Below, one piece after another: positions 51,911-61,370 of a DNA stretch of 64,000 nt. Source of the stretch: Clostridiaceae bacterium (GTDB taxonomy: Bacteria; Bacillota; Clostridia; Lachnospirales; Lachnospiraceae). The stretch lies in the NCBI GenBank assembly GCA_902363735.1, contig CABJBA010000001.1, positions 992,001-1,056,000 on the forward strand. Reading direction: 5' to 3'. The notes beneath the pieces are model-generated. The model did no database searches and was not told where the DNA came from. It saw only the letters and a program-made list of their open reading frames with translations. The position numbers and the translations under genes were made by a program. The number at the start of each line of letters is the position of its first letter. The stretch's first letter is position 1.

Positions 51911-52405
51911 CTATTTTTCCCTGGCGTGTTTCCTTACCAGTTCAATGGCCTCTTTTCCGGTCATGTGTTCTATGGATAACTCTACCATAGTGACCCGTTT
52001 AAGCTGTCCCTCAATCTCCTTTGAGAGCCCCTCCTGGTCAGGAGAATATTTAACAGCCAGTATTTCGAGAGTTTTTCTTTTTTCTTCCTCATCCTCAATT
52101 TTGCGGGCTTTTCCAAAAATAATTACGCTCCTGAAATAAGAGGTGTATTCCTCGGCAACCACCTGGTCCTGATCAATCACACAAAAAGATGCTTTATCAT
52201 TTCCTTCGATAGCATCCAGCTTGTGGCCTTCTTTTGCACCGTGAAAATAAATTTTCGAGTCATTATATACATAACTGAGAGGAACGGCATAGGGATATCC
52301 ATCATCTCCTGATACGGCCAGTACTCCTGAAGTTCCCTTATTAAGTATTTCCACACATTCCTCCCGCATCAATTCCTGCTTTTTCCTACGCATTTCCCTG
52401 AACAT
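51911..52405 (-). CDS. PNPOx-fold flavoprotein, NimA-like
   Basis: A 164-residue split-barrel protein of the pyridoxamine-5'-phosphate-oxidase-related group that includes nitroimidazole reductases. It opens MRRKKQELMREECVEILNKGTSGVLAVSGDDGYPYAVPLSYVY-type sequence (family start) and has FHGAKEGHKLDAI. A reductase of unknown substrate. AGGAGG precedes the ATG. It lies upstream of the diiron gene by 38 bases on the same strand and may belong to that operon. Confidence 0.88.
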   Translation of the reverse strand: MFREMRRKKQELMREECVEILNKGTSGVLAVSGDDGYPYAVPLSYVYNDSKIYFHGAKEGHKLDAIEGNDKASFCVIDQDQVVAEEYTSYFRSVIIFGKARKIEDEEEKRKTLEILAVKYSPDQEGLSKEIEGQLKRVTMVELSIEHMTGKEAIELVRKHAREK

Positions 52406-52563
52406 TTTAATTCGTTCCTCCTGATTTCTCCATTTTTTTCTTTTTGCCCAATTTTCTCAGGCTTTTACTGATTCGCTGTTACAGCAAACGTTTCCTGCAA
52501 AATATTGCATTATATGGCATAATATGACTTTCTTCATAATATATCACATATATTTTAACAAGT

Positions 52564-55116
52564 CTATTTTTTATCTTCTTTCTCAAAATAACAGAGTACC
52601 GATTGGCTTATGATGTCGGAATGTAAAAACAGCCCCGGTGTGGCTGCCAGATAGAGGGCCTGGCGCACTGACAAATCACAGTTTTCCAACTCTTCCTCCA
52701 CGGCCGGAAGCCGCTCCGGATGAAATTCCCCTTCCTCTCTCCCCCCTTGAACAGCAGCATAAAAAATACCGGATTCCACCAGATCCTGAAAGAAATGGCT
52801 TCCAAAGGACAGTTCCGGAGTCATATCATGATAAGCCACCTCGCAGATAGCTGTCATGTGGCTTAGCTCCGTAAAATGAACGGGAACGCCCAAGGAAGGG
52901 GTAGTAGTTCCCCACCGGCCAGGCCCGATCAGAAGCACTTGAGAACCTTCCAGCTTCCGGTTAAGGCAGCCGATGGTTCTTGCGGCCTGATATTTCTCCC
53001 TCTCTGTCAAAGCCAGATATTCCTTTGGTTTGACCCAAATCACATACTCAATGGAAACATGGATATTACCGCCCATAAAATTTCCCGAGGTCTGCAAAAG
53101 AATCCGCTCATCATCCGGTGAGGACAAAGAAACGGGAGCACCAAGACCTCTTGTCTGGAGCGGCCGGCACTGCAAAAGATTGATCTTGTACTGTCCGTTT
53201 TTTTTGAAATTAGCAGCAAATTCCACATCTACCGGATAAGCGTAAGCCTGTTGCAGCGTAGATAAAATCTGACGCATAACTTCGGGAAAGGTACTTTTTC
53301 CAAGGAGACCCGAAAAATCAGTAATCACCGGAGTAGAAGAAAGGGTTTGCCCCATCTCCCTCATTCGGCCTATAAGTTCATGGTCCGGGCTGAAGAACAG
53401 GCTCTTATCCGTTTTTAAATCTTCCGCTGCAATCCGGTTGACAGGAACCACCTGCATCCGGTTTTCTCTTAAATTCAGCACGTCAGCCTTATGCTGGGAA
53501 AACTTTGCCTCATCCCCGTAATTAACCGGCGGATTCTTATCAGGCCTGTCCAGTGCCACGATTCTGGCATAATCCCCTGAAACACGGTCCACCGCCCGGG
53601 TACCCAGACCGAACACCAGCCGGAGCATACCTGCGGAAGGCTCCATCCCCTGCTCCCAGAGATATAAGTTGACAGAATTGGCAACCCCCGCAGCATGAGG
53701 AAAGAATAGGTCTCCGTAGTGATCTCCTGAAACCCTTTGGACCAAAACAGCCATCTGTTCGTCCTTATCAACTAGTCCCCGGTCCAGACGGTAACGGAGG
53801 GCGTTTTCATTCATCGTGCTGGCATAGACCCGGCGTACCGCCTGTTCAAATTCACGGCACCGCTCCTCCGGAGATCCCTGGTTGGCACAAAAAACGCTCT
53901 CATATTTTCCGGCAAAAGCGTTGCCATAATTGTCCTCCTGCAGGGAGCTGGAACGCACAATAATAGGCGATTGCCCAAAATACTCCAGCATCTGCATAAA
54001 CTGCTCCCGGATGTTTTCCGGAAACTTCCCCTGCAGCAGTTTTTCCTGAAGAGAAGCGGCCAGGGAAAAATAGCCCTCAGGTCTTTTCTGCTTCATACGG
54101 AGATTCCAGCACTTATTCTGCACAATATAAGTATAAAAAATATCTGAACCCAGATAATAGGAGTCATGGGGCTCCATCTGTTCATGGAGTGTATCAGACG
54201 CATCATTTTCCAGTATACGGCGGGCCAGGAGAAATCCTACGCTCTTGCCGCCGATGTATCCTGTTCCTATTTCCCTGGAAGCCACATACAAAAGATCCGT
54301 CAGGGTGAAATAACGGACTGCCAGCTTTGCAATGGCATTTTCCCTTCCCATGATCAGGCTGATAAGCAAATTTTTCATCTGATCCTGTTCTCTGGGCCCT
54401 CCCATCAAAGCAGCTCTTGCCCGGTCCAGAGTGCTCTCCCAGAAATCCTGGGCCTGCTTGGGCCTCCACTGTCCGGAAAACAAGGTGGCAGCCTCTGCGC
54501 TGGCCGTAACCGAAACTGCACTGTCTCCGTCGATTAAATGCGGGAAAAACATGGAGGGAGAATACCTTTCCCATACCTTCAGAGGATGGATATAAGTCTT
54601 ACCTGAGATGCGGTATAAATCCAGCAGAAGCTGGGTTGTCTCCCTGATTCGGGCAATGGTGTTATACGTGTGGGTACCCCGCATCAAGGCAAAGTATGCC
54701 ACTGTATTGAACTTATAAAGAAGGGGACATGTAACCCGGAAAAAATTGCCCACCATTAAGTCAGAGTACCAGTGCTCCAGCAAGTCACTGAGACAGTCGA
54801 ACACATAAAAAACTCCAGGTCCCTCATGCTCAATAATCTGATGTACCTTTGTGGCAAAAACCTCGAATCCCTTTGACGCATCAAGGACGTATAAACAGTC
54901 TGTTTCCTCATCCTCCAGCAGAGGCAGATGGCTGCCGAAACGGAGATAAACCAAACGCCTGTTATCCTGCCTGGCCTGACGGATATAGGGCGTTACAACT
55001 CTTTGGTATTCAGATAAGGTACTTACCTGCCAGACCACATTATCTCCCAGCCGCAGCATGTCAATCACCTGGTCCAGACCTGAAATTCCCGTACTGGCAC
55101 GATTGTTAATAGGCAT
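52564..55116 (-). CDS. PEP/pyruvate-binding-domain protein
   Basis: An 850-residue protein. About residues 1-230 resemble a RecA/KaiC-like domain (STGISGLDQVIDML) but with no Walker A motif. The ATP-grasp domain of PPDK/PEP synthase follows (SPIIVRSSSLQEDNYGNAFAGKYESVF near 440). There is no phosphohistidine swivelling domain (no GGxTSH) and no PEP-binding TIM barrel, so it cannot be a standard PEP synthase. A conserved C-terminal part has LLIGPGRWGTTTPSLG. Function unknown; possibly an ATP-dependent phosphotransfer protein. The ATG at 55116 has AGGAGG 6 bases upstream. Confidence 0.82.
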   Translation of the reverse strand: MPINNRASTGISGLDQVIDMLRLGDNVVWQVSTLSEYQRVVTPYIRQARQDNRRLVYLRFGSHLPLLEDEETDCLYVLDASKGFEVFATKVHQIIEHEGPGVFYVFDCLSDLLEHWYSDLMVGNFFRVTCPLLYKFNTVAYFALMRGTHTYNTIARIRETTQLLLDLYRISGKTYIHPLKVWERYSPSMFFPHLIDGDSAVSVTASAEAATLFSGQWRPKQAQDFWESTLDRARAALMGGPREQDQMKNLLISLIMGRENAIAKLAVRYFTLTDLLYVASREIGTGYIGGKSVGFLLARRILENDASDTLHEQMEPHDSYYLGSDIFYTYIVQNKCWNLRMKQKRPEGYFSLAASLQEKLLQGKFPENIREQFMQMLEYFGQSPIIVRSSSLQEDNYGNAFAGKYESVFCANQGSPEERCREFEQAVRRVYASTMNENALRYRLDRGLVDKDEQMAVLVQRVSGDHYGDLFFPHAAGVANSVNLYLWEQGMEPSAGMLRLVFGLGTRAVDRVSGDYARIVALDRPDKNPPVNYGDEAKFSQHKADVLNLRENRMQVVPVNRIAAEDLKTDKSLFFSPDHELIGRMREMGQTLSSTPVITDFSGLLGKSTFPEVMRQILSTLQQAYAYPVDVEFAANFKKNGQYKINLLQCRPLQTRGLGAPVSLSSPDDERILLQTSGNFMGGNIHVSIEYVIWVKPKEYLALTEREKYQAARTIGCLNRKLEGSQVLLIGPGRWGTTTPSLGVPVHFTELSHMTAICEVAYHDMTPELSFGSHFFQDLVESGIFYAAVQGGREEGEFHPERLPAVEEELENCDLSVRQALYLAATPGLFLHSDIISQSVLCYFEKEDKK

Positions 55117-55340
55117 ATTCATCCTCCTTCTTTCTATATAATAAGGTACTCTTCCCCTACAGAGAAACGCCTTTGTTATCTTAATAGTTACAGTATAGCT
55201 TTTACCCATCTTAAATGCAAAACTTTTTTTCAGAAAGTCAAGTGTTGAATTTGTCATATAAATCATGTATAATGCTATAGAATATGCATTTTACTCAATG
55301 CTGTTTGTTAAACTCAAAAAAATACAGAGGAGAACAATGG

Positions 55341-56390
55341 ATGATAAACTTTACAAGTTTTATATCCCAACTTATGGAAAATCCGGCTCTGCTGGTTACA
55401 GTAATTCTGACCCTGGCAGTTGTTTTGGTAAACGGTTGGACAGATGCGCCAAACGCCATAGCAACAGCTATTTCCACAAGGGCCATGAAACCACGTCCCG
55501 CCATTCTTATGGCTGCCGTTTTTAATTTCCTTGGAATTCTGGTCATGACTGCAGTCAACAAAACTGTGGCTCAAACCATATACAATATGGTTGACTTCGG
55601 AAGTAATGCCCACGATGCTCTCATTGCTCTGTGTGCTGCCATGGTAGCTATTGTTCTTTGGGCTGTAGCCGCCTGGCTCTTTGGTATTCCCACCAGCGAA
55701 AGCCATGCCTTAATTGCCGGACTTACGGGTGCCGCCATTGCTATGCACGGAGGGCTTTCCGGTGTCAACGGAGGCGAATGGATCAAGGTTATGTACGGTC
55801 TGGTGCTTTCCACTTTTCTCGGTTTTGGTATGGGCTTTGCAGTAGTCAGACTGATTGAAGCCATTTTCCGTAAAAAAGACAGGAGAAAAAGTACCTCCTT
55901 TTTCCAAAAAGCTCAGATAGGAGGAGCTGCCGCCATGGCTTTCATGCACGGCGCCCAGGATGGTCAGAAATTTATGGGTGTGTTTTTGCTTGGTATGGCT
56001 CTTTCTAAAGGACAAGCTTACACCACCTCTTTTGAAATCCCCTTCTGGCTCATCCTGGTCTGTTCCATTACCATGGGACTTGGAACTTCCATCGGCGGTT
56101 ACCGTATTATCAAAGCCGTTGGTATGGATATGGTAAAGTTGGAAACCTACCAGGGATTTTCCGCTGATATTGCCGGGGCAAGCTGCCTTTTGATTTCCTC
56201 TCTTTCCGGCGTACCTGTATCTACCACACATACCAAAACCACTGCTATCATGGGTGTAGGAGCAGCCCACCGTCTGCGCAGCGTGGACTGGAGTGTGGTT
56301 GGCGAGATGATACTTACCTGGGTGCTGACCTTCCCGGGATGCGGTTTCATCGGATTTATTATGGCAAAGCTTTTCATAGCTGTGCTGTAA
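55341..56390 (+). CDS. PiT-family inorganic phosphate transporter
   Basis: A 349-residue polytopic membrane protein of the PiT family. The two signature sequences are visible: the first near residue 34 (NGWTDAPNAIATAISTRAM) and the second in the C-terminal half (VPVSTTHTKTTAIMG). It imports phosphate by cation symport. GAGGAG precedes the ATG at 55341 by 8 bases. The DUF47 gene follows by 28 bases, the usual partner. Confidence 0.93.
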   Translation: MINFTSFISQLMENPALLVTVILTLAVVLVNGWTDAPNAIATAISTRAMKPRPAILMAAVFNFLGILVMTAVNKTVAQTIYNMVDFGSNAHDALIALCAAMVAIVLWAVAAWLFGIPTSESHALIAGLTGAAIAMHGGLSGVNGGEWIKVMYGLVLSTFLGFGMGFAVVRLIEAIFRKKDRRKSTSFFQKAQIGGAAAMAFMHGAQDGQKFMGVFLLGMALSKGQAYTTSFEIPFWLILVCSITMGLGTSIGGYRIIKAVGMDMVKLETYQGFSADIAGASCLLISSLSGVPVSTTHTKTTAIMGVGAAHRLRSVDWSVVGEMILTWVLTFPGCGFIGFIMAKLFIAVL

Positions 56391-56418
56391 CAACGAATTT
56401 GTAAAGGACGAATACGAC

Positions 56419-57039
56419 ATGAAGAAGAAACAGAACCCTTATTTCAATGATTTCATTGCCATGGTAAGTTTTTCCTGCCAGGCAGCAGAGCATTTACAGG
56501 CAGTATTAAAAAATTACAATCCTGAGACATTGTCTGACCAGAGAATGGCAATGCACGAAATTGAACATGCAGAAGACGAATTAAAGCACAATATGATGCA
56601 GCGCCTGTCCAAAGAATTTGTAACCCCTATTGACAGGGAAGATATTATTCTCATTGCCAACCAGCTTGACAATGTGACAGACAAAATTGATGATATTCTG
56701 ATCCGCATGTACATGTATAACATCAAGGAAATTCGCCCGGAAACCCTGGTATTTTCCGACGTGATCCTCCGCTGCTGTCATGCACTGCAAAAGACAGTTG
56801 AGGAATTCCCTAACTTCCACAAATCTTCTACCCTGATGCAGAACATTATTGAGGTAAATACCATGGAGGAAGAAGGCGACTCCATCTATATAAGCGCTGT
56901 CCGCAAGCTTTATGAGGAAGAAAGCGACCCAATAAGAGTTGCTGCCTGGAGTGAATTGTTTGACCGCCTGGAGGATTGCTGTGATGCCTGTGAGGACGTG
57001 GCTGACGCAATGGAAACCATTGTTATGAAGAATTCTTAA
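56419..57039 (+). CDS. DUF47 (PhoU-like) phosphate transport partner
   Basis: A 206-residue all-helical protein of the TIGR00153/DUF47 family, related to PhoU. Its acidic metal-binding helices include IEHAEDELKHNMMQRL and LFDRLEDCCDACEDVADAME. DUF47 genes are almost always next to PiT transporters and are thought to control them. It is followed by a strong terminator at 57055. Confidence 0.93.
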   Translation: MKKKQNPYFNDFIAMVSFSCQAAEHLQAVLKNYNPETLSDQRMAMHEIEHAEDELKHNMMQRLSKEFVTPIDREDIILIANQLDNVTDKIDDILIRMYMYNIKEIRPETLVFSDVILRCCHALQKTVEEFPNFHKSSTLMQNIIEVNTMEEEGDSIYISAVRKLYEEESDPIRVAAWSELFDRLEDCCDACEDVADAMETIVMKNS

Positions 57040-57054
57040 CAGCATTGATGCTTT

Positions 57055-57095
57055 AGAGCCTGCTTACGGTCACAATCCGCAGCAGGCTCTTTTTA
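57055..57095 (+). terminator. intrinsic terminator of the phosphate operon
   Basis: Stem AGAGCCTGCT/AGCAGGCTCT with a 16-base loop is followed by TTTTT. Confidence 0.9.
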
Positions 57096-57121
57096 CGTCT
57101 GACAGAGAAACAGGAGGGTCC

Positions 57122-57871
57122 ATGAGAATTATCATATCTCCCGCAAAGAAAATGAACAAAGATACCGACATCCTGGAAACTGACTTTCTGCCCCAGTTTC
57201 TGCCAGAAGCTGAAATAATAAAAAAACATCTTCAGGAAATGAATGCCGAAGCACTGCAGGCTCTATGGGGCTGCAACAATTCCATTGCTTCACTGAATGT
57301 AAAGCGTGTGAACGAAATGGACTTACATAATGGCTTAACTCCTGCCCTTCTGGCTTACGAGGGCATTCAATACCAGTACATGGCTCCCGGCGTATTTGAG
57401 GATGGGCATTTTGATTTTATCAGCCGCCATCTGCGCATTCTTTCCGGATTCTACGGCCTTCTCCGCCCCTTTGACGGTGTAACTCCATACCGGCTGGAAA
57501 TGCAGGCTAAGCTGTCTGTAAATGGTAGTAAAGACTTATACACCTACTGGGGAGACAAACCGGCCAGACAGCTTTTGAAAGAAACCGACTTTATCCTCAA
57601 CTTAGCATCCAAGGAATACAGCAAAGCAGTAACTTCCTACCTGCCCAAAACCACTCGTCTTCTCACCTGCACCTTCGGGGAATTAAAAGAAGGCAGAGTG
57701 GTGGAAAAAGGAACTCTGTGCAAGATGGCAAGGGGACAGATGGTGCGGTTCCTGGCAGAACACAATATAACGGTACCGGAGAAAATAAAATCCTTTGACC
57801 AGCTTGGGTATTGTTTTTCAAAAGAGCATTCTACTGAAAGCAACTTTGTTTTTATTAAAAATGGAACTTAA
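57122..57871 (+). CDS. yaaA: peroxide stress protein YaaA
   Basis: A 249-residue protein of the YaaA/DUF328 family, normal length. It begins MRIIISPAKKM, contains YQYMAPGVFEDGHFDFISRHLRILSGFYGLLRPFD (compacted signature) and PYRLEMQAKL. In E. coli YaaA reduces free iron during peroxide stress and binds DNA. AGGAGGG is before the ATG. A terminator follows at 57940. Confidence 0.95.
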   Translation: MRIIISPAKKMNKDTDILETDFLPQFLPEAEIIKKHLQEMNAEALQALWGCNNSIASLNVKRVNEMDLHNGLTPALLAYEGIQYQYMAPGVFEDGHFDFISRHLRILSGFYGLLRPFDGVTPYRLEMQAKLSVNGSKDLYTYWGDKPARQLLKETDFILNLASKEYSKAVTSYLPKTTRLLTCTFGELKEGRVVEKGTLCKMARGQMVRFLAEHNITVPEKIKSFDQLGYCFSKEHSTESNFVFIKNGT

Positions 57872-57939
57872 AATATCAGGTCACATATAATAAAAAAATT
57901 TCGTTGCTTCTATAAATGAAAACCAGGAAAAATATGTTT

Positions 57940-57991
57940 GAGCTTGTTTAGGAGCCCCATAGTAGGCCTCCTAAATAAGCTCTCTTTTTTT
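57940..57991 (+). terminator. intrinsic terminator of yaaA
   Basis: A 15-bp stem (GAGCTTGTTTAGGAG with CTCCTAAATAAGCTC, one G-T pair, 13-base loop) is followed by TCTTTTTTT. Confidence 0.9.
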
Positions 57992-58001
57992 GAGGGCATT
58001 A

Positions 58002-58490
58002 TCACAAGAGAGATGGCTTTTCAGATTTTAGAAGTTCATTATACTTCTCAATAATCCTGTAAAAGGCATTTAAGTCTGACTCACCGCACTGTTCAATCAG
58101 ATAGGAGGTTGTCTGTGTAATATCTGCAACATCATAGGCTTTGTGAACTGAGGAAAGCCTTTGCCCCTTTTCTGTTGTATACAGGCATACAGATTTTTCA
58201 TTATTTTCCTTGTAACGTTTTTCTACATATCCGGAATCAACCAGCTTCTTGACGACCTGAGAAATAGCACTTTTGCTTTTGTGCCATTTCTTTGACAGTT
58301 CAGTGGCAGTAATACCAGGGGAGTCGTCGATATAGGTAAGGGTGTGTATCTCCATCATATTAAAGTTTTCATTCTCATAGGTGTGATGAGAGTAGATGTA
58401 ATTGTGGTATAAAATGATAAATTCATATAATGTATCTGCCCGTACATTCAACTTTTGATATGCACTGTTTATATCTGAAATATGACTCAT
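58002..58490 (-). CDS. MarR-family transcriptional regulator
   Basis: A 162-residue winged-helix regulator with ITATELSKKWHKSKSAISQVVKKL (recognition helix) and the wing GYVEKRYKENNEKSVCLY. AGGAG precedes the ATG. It is divergent from the cystine operon, and the 268-base intergenic region holds a perfect palindrome over the operon promoter, so it is the likely regulator. Confidence 0.93.
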   Translation of the reverse strand: MSHISDINSAYQKLNVRADTLYEFIILYHNYIYSHHTYENENFNMMEIHTLTYIDDSPGITATELSKKWHKSKSAISQVVKKLVDSGYVEKRYKENNEKSVCLYTTEKGQRLSSVHKAYDVADITQTTSYLIEQCGESDLNAFYRIIEKYNELLKSEKPSLL

Positions 58491-58672
58491 ATAGATGCTC
58501 CTGTTCTATGTAATTATGTATGTGAATGTAATAGTATCATATATAGAATAGAGCTTCAATATTTTATTTAAAACAACATTACAAATATTGTTAAGTCATT
58601 TAACTATAATCATTATAATCCAATACTTTTATGTGAAATATGCCCTAATAATAAAAATTATTTTAAATTATA

Positions 58673-58701
58673 TTGACACTACGCACTATATATTTTATAA
58701 T
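58673..58701 (+). promoter_or_regulatory. perfect sigma-A promoter of the cystine operon
   Basis: TTGACA at 58673-58678, 17-base spacer, TATAAT at 58696-58701. Confidence 0.92.
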
Positions 58702-58723
58702 ATTGTTTAATTGGTAAACAATA
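58701..58723. promoter_or_regulatory. palindromic operator over the promoter start site
   Basis: TATTGTTTA-ATTGG-TAAACAATA, perfect 9-bp arms. It begins at the last base of the -10 and covers the start of transcription, so binding of the MarR protein would block initiation. Confidence 0.8.
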
Positions 58724-58758
58724 ATTTTATTTATACAATGGAAAGGATGGGATTTTTA

Positions 58759-59952
58759 ATGGACATTGAAAAGTTCTGTAAGGAAAACTGTATGGAACGG
58801 AGGGGAACGGGAACATTAAAGTGGGACTCACTTCAGGAAATATTTGGAGATGCAGACCTGCTTCCACTCTGGGTTGCAGATATGGAGATCCAGTCACCTG
58901 CAGCGGTGAAGGAGGCACTGGCAAAACGTGTGGAGCACGGCGTGTTTGGATACAGCAAAGTGGGGGATGAATATTTTGAGTCTTTTTTTGCATGGCAGAA
59001 AAAGCATCATAATGCAGAACTTGCCAGAGAACATGTAAGGTTTGCTACAGGAGTAGTGGGATCCCTGTATACCGCTGTAAGGGCATATACCCAACAGGAA
59101 GCGTCAGTTATTATCTGCCCCCCTGTGTACTACCCATTTTATGATGCTATATTGAACACCGGCAGAAAGCTGGTAACCTGTGAACTTGATAATAACAACG
59201 GTTACTACACCCTGGATTTTGAAAAATTCGAAAAAGAAATTGTGGAAAACAAGGTAGAGATGTTTATTCTGTGTTCTCCCCATAACCCTGTAAGCCGGGT
59301 ATGGTCAGAGGAAGAGCTGGATACCATGTTTGATATCTGCCGCAGATATGGGGTATTGGTGGTATCAGATGAGATTCATCAGGATTTCACCTATGAGGAT
59401 AAAAAATTTGTATCATCCGCACTGGTCCGGAATGGTAATTATAAGGATATCCTGATTACCTTAAATGCAGGTTCCAAGACATTTAACCTGGCCGGACTGA
59501 TTCACTCCCATGTAATCATATCCGACAAACAGTTGATGGAAATCTACGATACATACATCAAAGGCGTTGGTTCCCCGGATGTCAACCTCATGGGAATTGT
59601 AGGCGTAGAAGCCGCTTTCCGGGAAGGGGAAGAATGGCTGGAGAATGTGAAAGCGCTGATTGTCCACAACTACCATTATATGAGGCAGGAGTTTGGAAGG
59701 GAACTTCCAAAGATTGTGATTACTCCTCTTGAAGGAACATATCTGTCCTGGATTGATTTAAGGGGCTATATCAAAGGAGAAGAAACTTCCGTTTTTATTC
59801 AGAGCAAATGCCGTCTTGCCTGTGACGTAGGGGAGTGGTTCAGCCTTACGGCACATGGATTTATCCGGATTAATCTGGCTACAGATACAAAAAATGTTGT
59901 TACTGCAGTCCAAAGCATTATCAAAAATATTAAAGAAAAGGTGGGGGAATAA
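58759..59952 (+). CDS. MalY/PatB-family cystathionine beta-lyase
   Basis: A 397-residue PLP enzyme. The PLP-binding Lys is in GSKTFNLAG (near residue 240); CSPHNPVSRVW and VVSDEIHQDF are the other cofactor motifs. MalY/PatB proteins cleave C-S bonds of cystathionine and cysteine to give pyruvate, ammonia and thiol or H2S. The ATG at 58759 has AAAGGATGG upstream. First gene of a three-gene plus-strand operon; the transporter gene starts at the next base after its stop. Confidence 0.93.
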   Translation: MDIEKFCKENCMERRGTGTLKWDSLQEIFGDADLLPLWVADMEIQSPAAVKEALAKRVEHGVFGYSKVGDEYFESFFAWQKKHHNAELAREHVRFATGVVGSLYTAVRAYTQQEASVIICPPVYYPFYDAILNTGRKLVTCELDNNNGYYTLDFEKFEKEIVENKVEMFILCSPHNPVSRVWSEEELDTMFDICRRYGVLVVSDEIHQDFTYEDKKFVSSALVRNGNYKDILITLNAGSKTFNLAGLIHSHVIISDKQLMEIYDTYIKGVGSPDVNLMGIVGVEAAFREGEEWLENVKALIVHNYHYMRQEFGRELPKIVITPLEGTYLSWIDLRGYIKGEETSVFIQSKCRLACDVGEWFSLTAHGFIRINLATDTKNVVTAVQSIIKNIKEKVGE

Positions 59953-61338
59953 ATGTCTGTTTATATCAGTGTAATCTGTTTTTTAATTTATCTGGGTGTT
60001 CTCTTCGTATTACAGAAAAAAGGCAAGTCTTTTAATGTACGTGTAGTGGCCGGTCTTTTCGGAGGTATTATATTTGGTGCGGTTTTAAAGACTGTAGCAG
60101 ATGATGCCGCAGTTTCTGAAAGCCTGCGCTGGATCACCCTGGTGGGTACTGCCTATACCAAGCTTTTGAAAATGATGGTTATCCCATTGATTTTTGTATC
60201 CATCGTGTGCGCTATTATTAATCAGAAGTCTGGCAAGAACCTTGGTAAGATCACCGCTCTTGTACTGGCAATCCTTCTTTCCACAGCAGCAGTTTCAGCA
60301 GTGGTAGGTGCGGTTACTGCTATGGCATTTGGTGTCAGTGCAGAGGGACTTGAAATTGGTGAGGCTGAGAGCAAAAAGACTTCCCAGCTGGAAGAGAAAG
60401 CTCAGCAAGGCCTTTCTATTGAAGATACCATTATTGATATCATTCCTTCCAACCCAATCTCTGCCCTGTCCGGTCAGGGAAATAATGCAACTCTTTCCGT
60501 GGTATTCATTGCAGCATTTCTTGGAATCGGATTAATCGGAGTTCGGACGTATGCCCCCGAACAAGCGGAGTTTTTTGAAAAATTAATGAATTCTCTAAAC
60601 ACCTTGGTGGTGGAAGTAGTCATGATGATTATTATGCTGACGCCATTCGGTATCTTTTCATTAATGACCAAAACCATTGCAGGAAGTGACTATACCAGTA
60701 TCCTGCGGCTTGTGACCTTTGTTCTCGCTTCCTACATAGCTATATTTATCATGTTCATAATTCACGGACTGATACTGGCTGCAGTAGGTGTCAGCCCCCT
60801 TACATATTTTAAGAAGGCCATGACAACCCTTGTATTTGCATTTACTTCCCGTACCAGTGCAGGAACCCTGCCGTTAACCATCAGAACTCTGACTGATGAG
60901 ATGGGCGTGGATAGCGGAGTTTCTAATCTGGCGGGTTCCCTCAGCACCTCCATAGGACAAAATGGATGTGCTGCTATCTATCCTGCAATGCTGGTAATTA
61001 TGGTAGCTCCTGCTGTGGGGCAGCCCATTACACCTTCTTTCTTTATTCTGATGGTAGTTATTATCACATTTGCTTCCATCGGTATTGCCGGCGTCGGAGG
61101 CGGTGCGACCTTTGCAGGGATTATCGTGTTATCCGCACTTGGACTCCCGGTTGGCATCGCCGGCCTGCTGGTAGGAATTGAACCTGTTATCGACATGGCC
61201 AGAACGGCTCTGAATGTAAGCGATGGTATGGTAACCGGTTTAGTAACTGCAAAACTGACTAATAATATTGATATGGCAGTGTATAATGAGAAGTCACTGA
61301 ACCTGGAGAAGAAATCAGCTTCAACAAAAGGTAATTAA
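59953..61338 (+). CDS. TcyP-like cystine symporter (DAACS family)
   Basis: A 461-residue membrane protein of the dicarboxylate/amino acid:cation symporter family, close in length to the L-cystine transporter TcyP. Visible are eight or more helices, KLLKMMVIPLIFVSIVCAI, the Ser-rich loop TSRTSAGTLPLTI and the ending around SIGQNGCAAIYPAML. It would import cystine for the lyase gene. It starts directly after the lyase stop, with GGGGGAA as ribosome-binding site. Confidence 0.9.
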   Translation: MSVYISVICFLIYLGVLFVLQKKGKSFNVRVVAGLFGGIIFGAVLKTVADDAAVSESLRWITLVGTAYTKLLKMMVIPLIFVSIVCAIINQKSGKNLGKITALVLAILLSTAAVSAVVGAVTAMAFGVSAEGLEIGEAESKKTSQLEEKAQQGLSIEDTIIDIIPSNPISALSGQGNNATLSVVFIAAFLGIGLIGVRTYAPEQAEFFEKLMNSLNTLVVEVVMMIIMLTPFGIFSLMTKTIAGSDYTSILRLVTFVLASYIAIFIMFIIHGLILAAVGVSPLTYFKKAMTTLVFAFTSRTSAGTLPLTIRTLTDEMGVDSGVSNLAGSLSTSIGQNGCAAIYPAMLVIMVAPAVGQPITPSFFILMVVIITFASIGIAGVGGGATFAGIIVLSALGLPVGIAGLLVGIEPVIDMARTALNVSDGMVTGLVTAKLTNNIDMAVYNEKSLNLEKKSASTKGN

Positions 61339-61370
61339 TAATTAAAATACTTTATGAAGGATGTGCGAAC

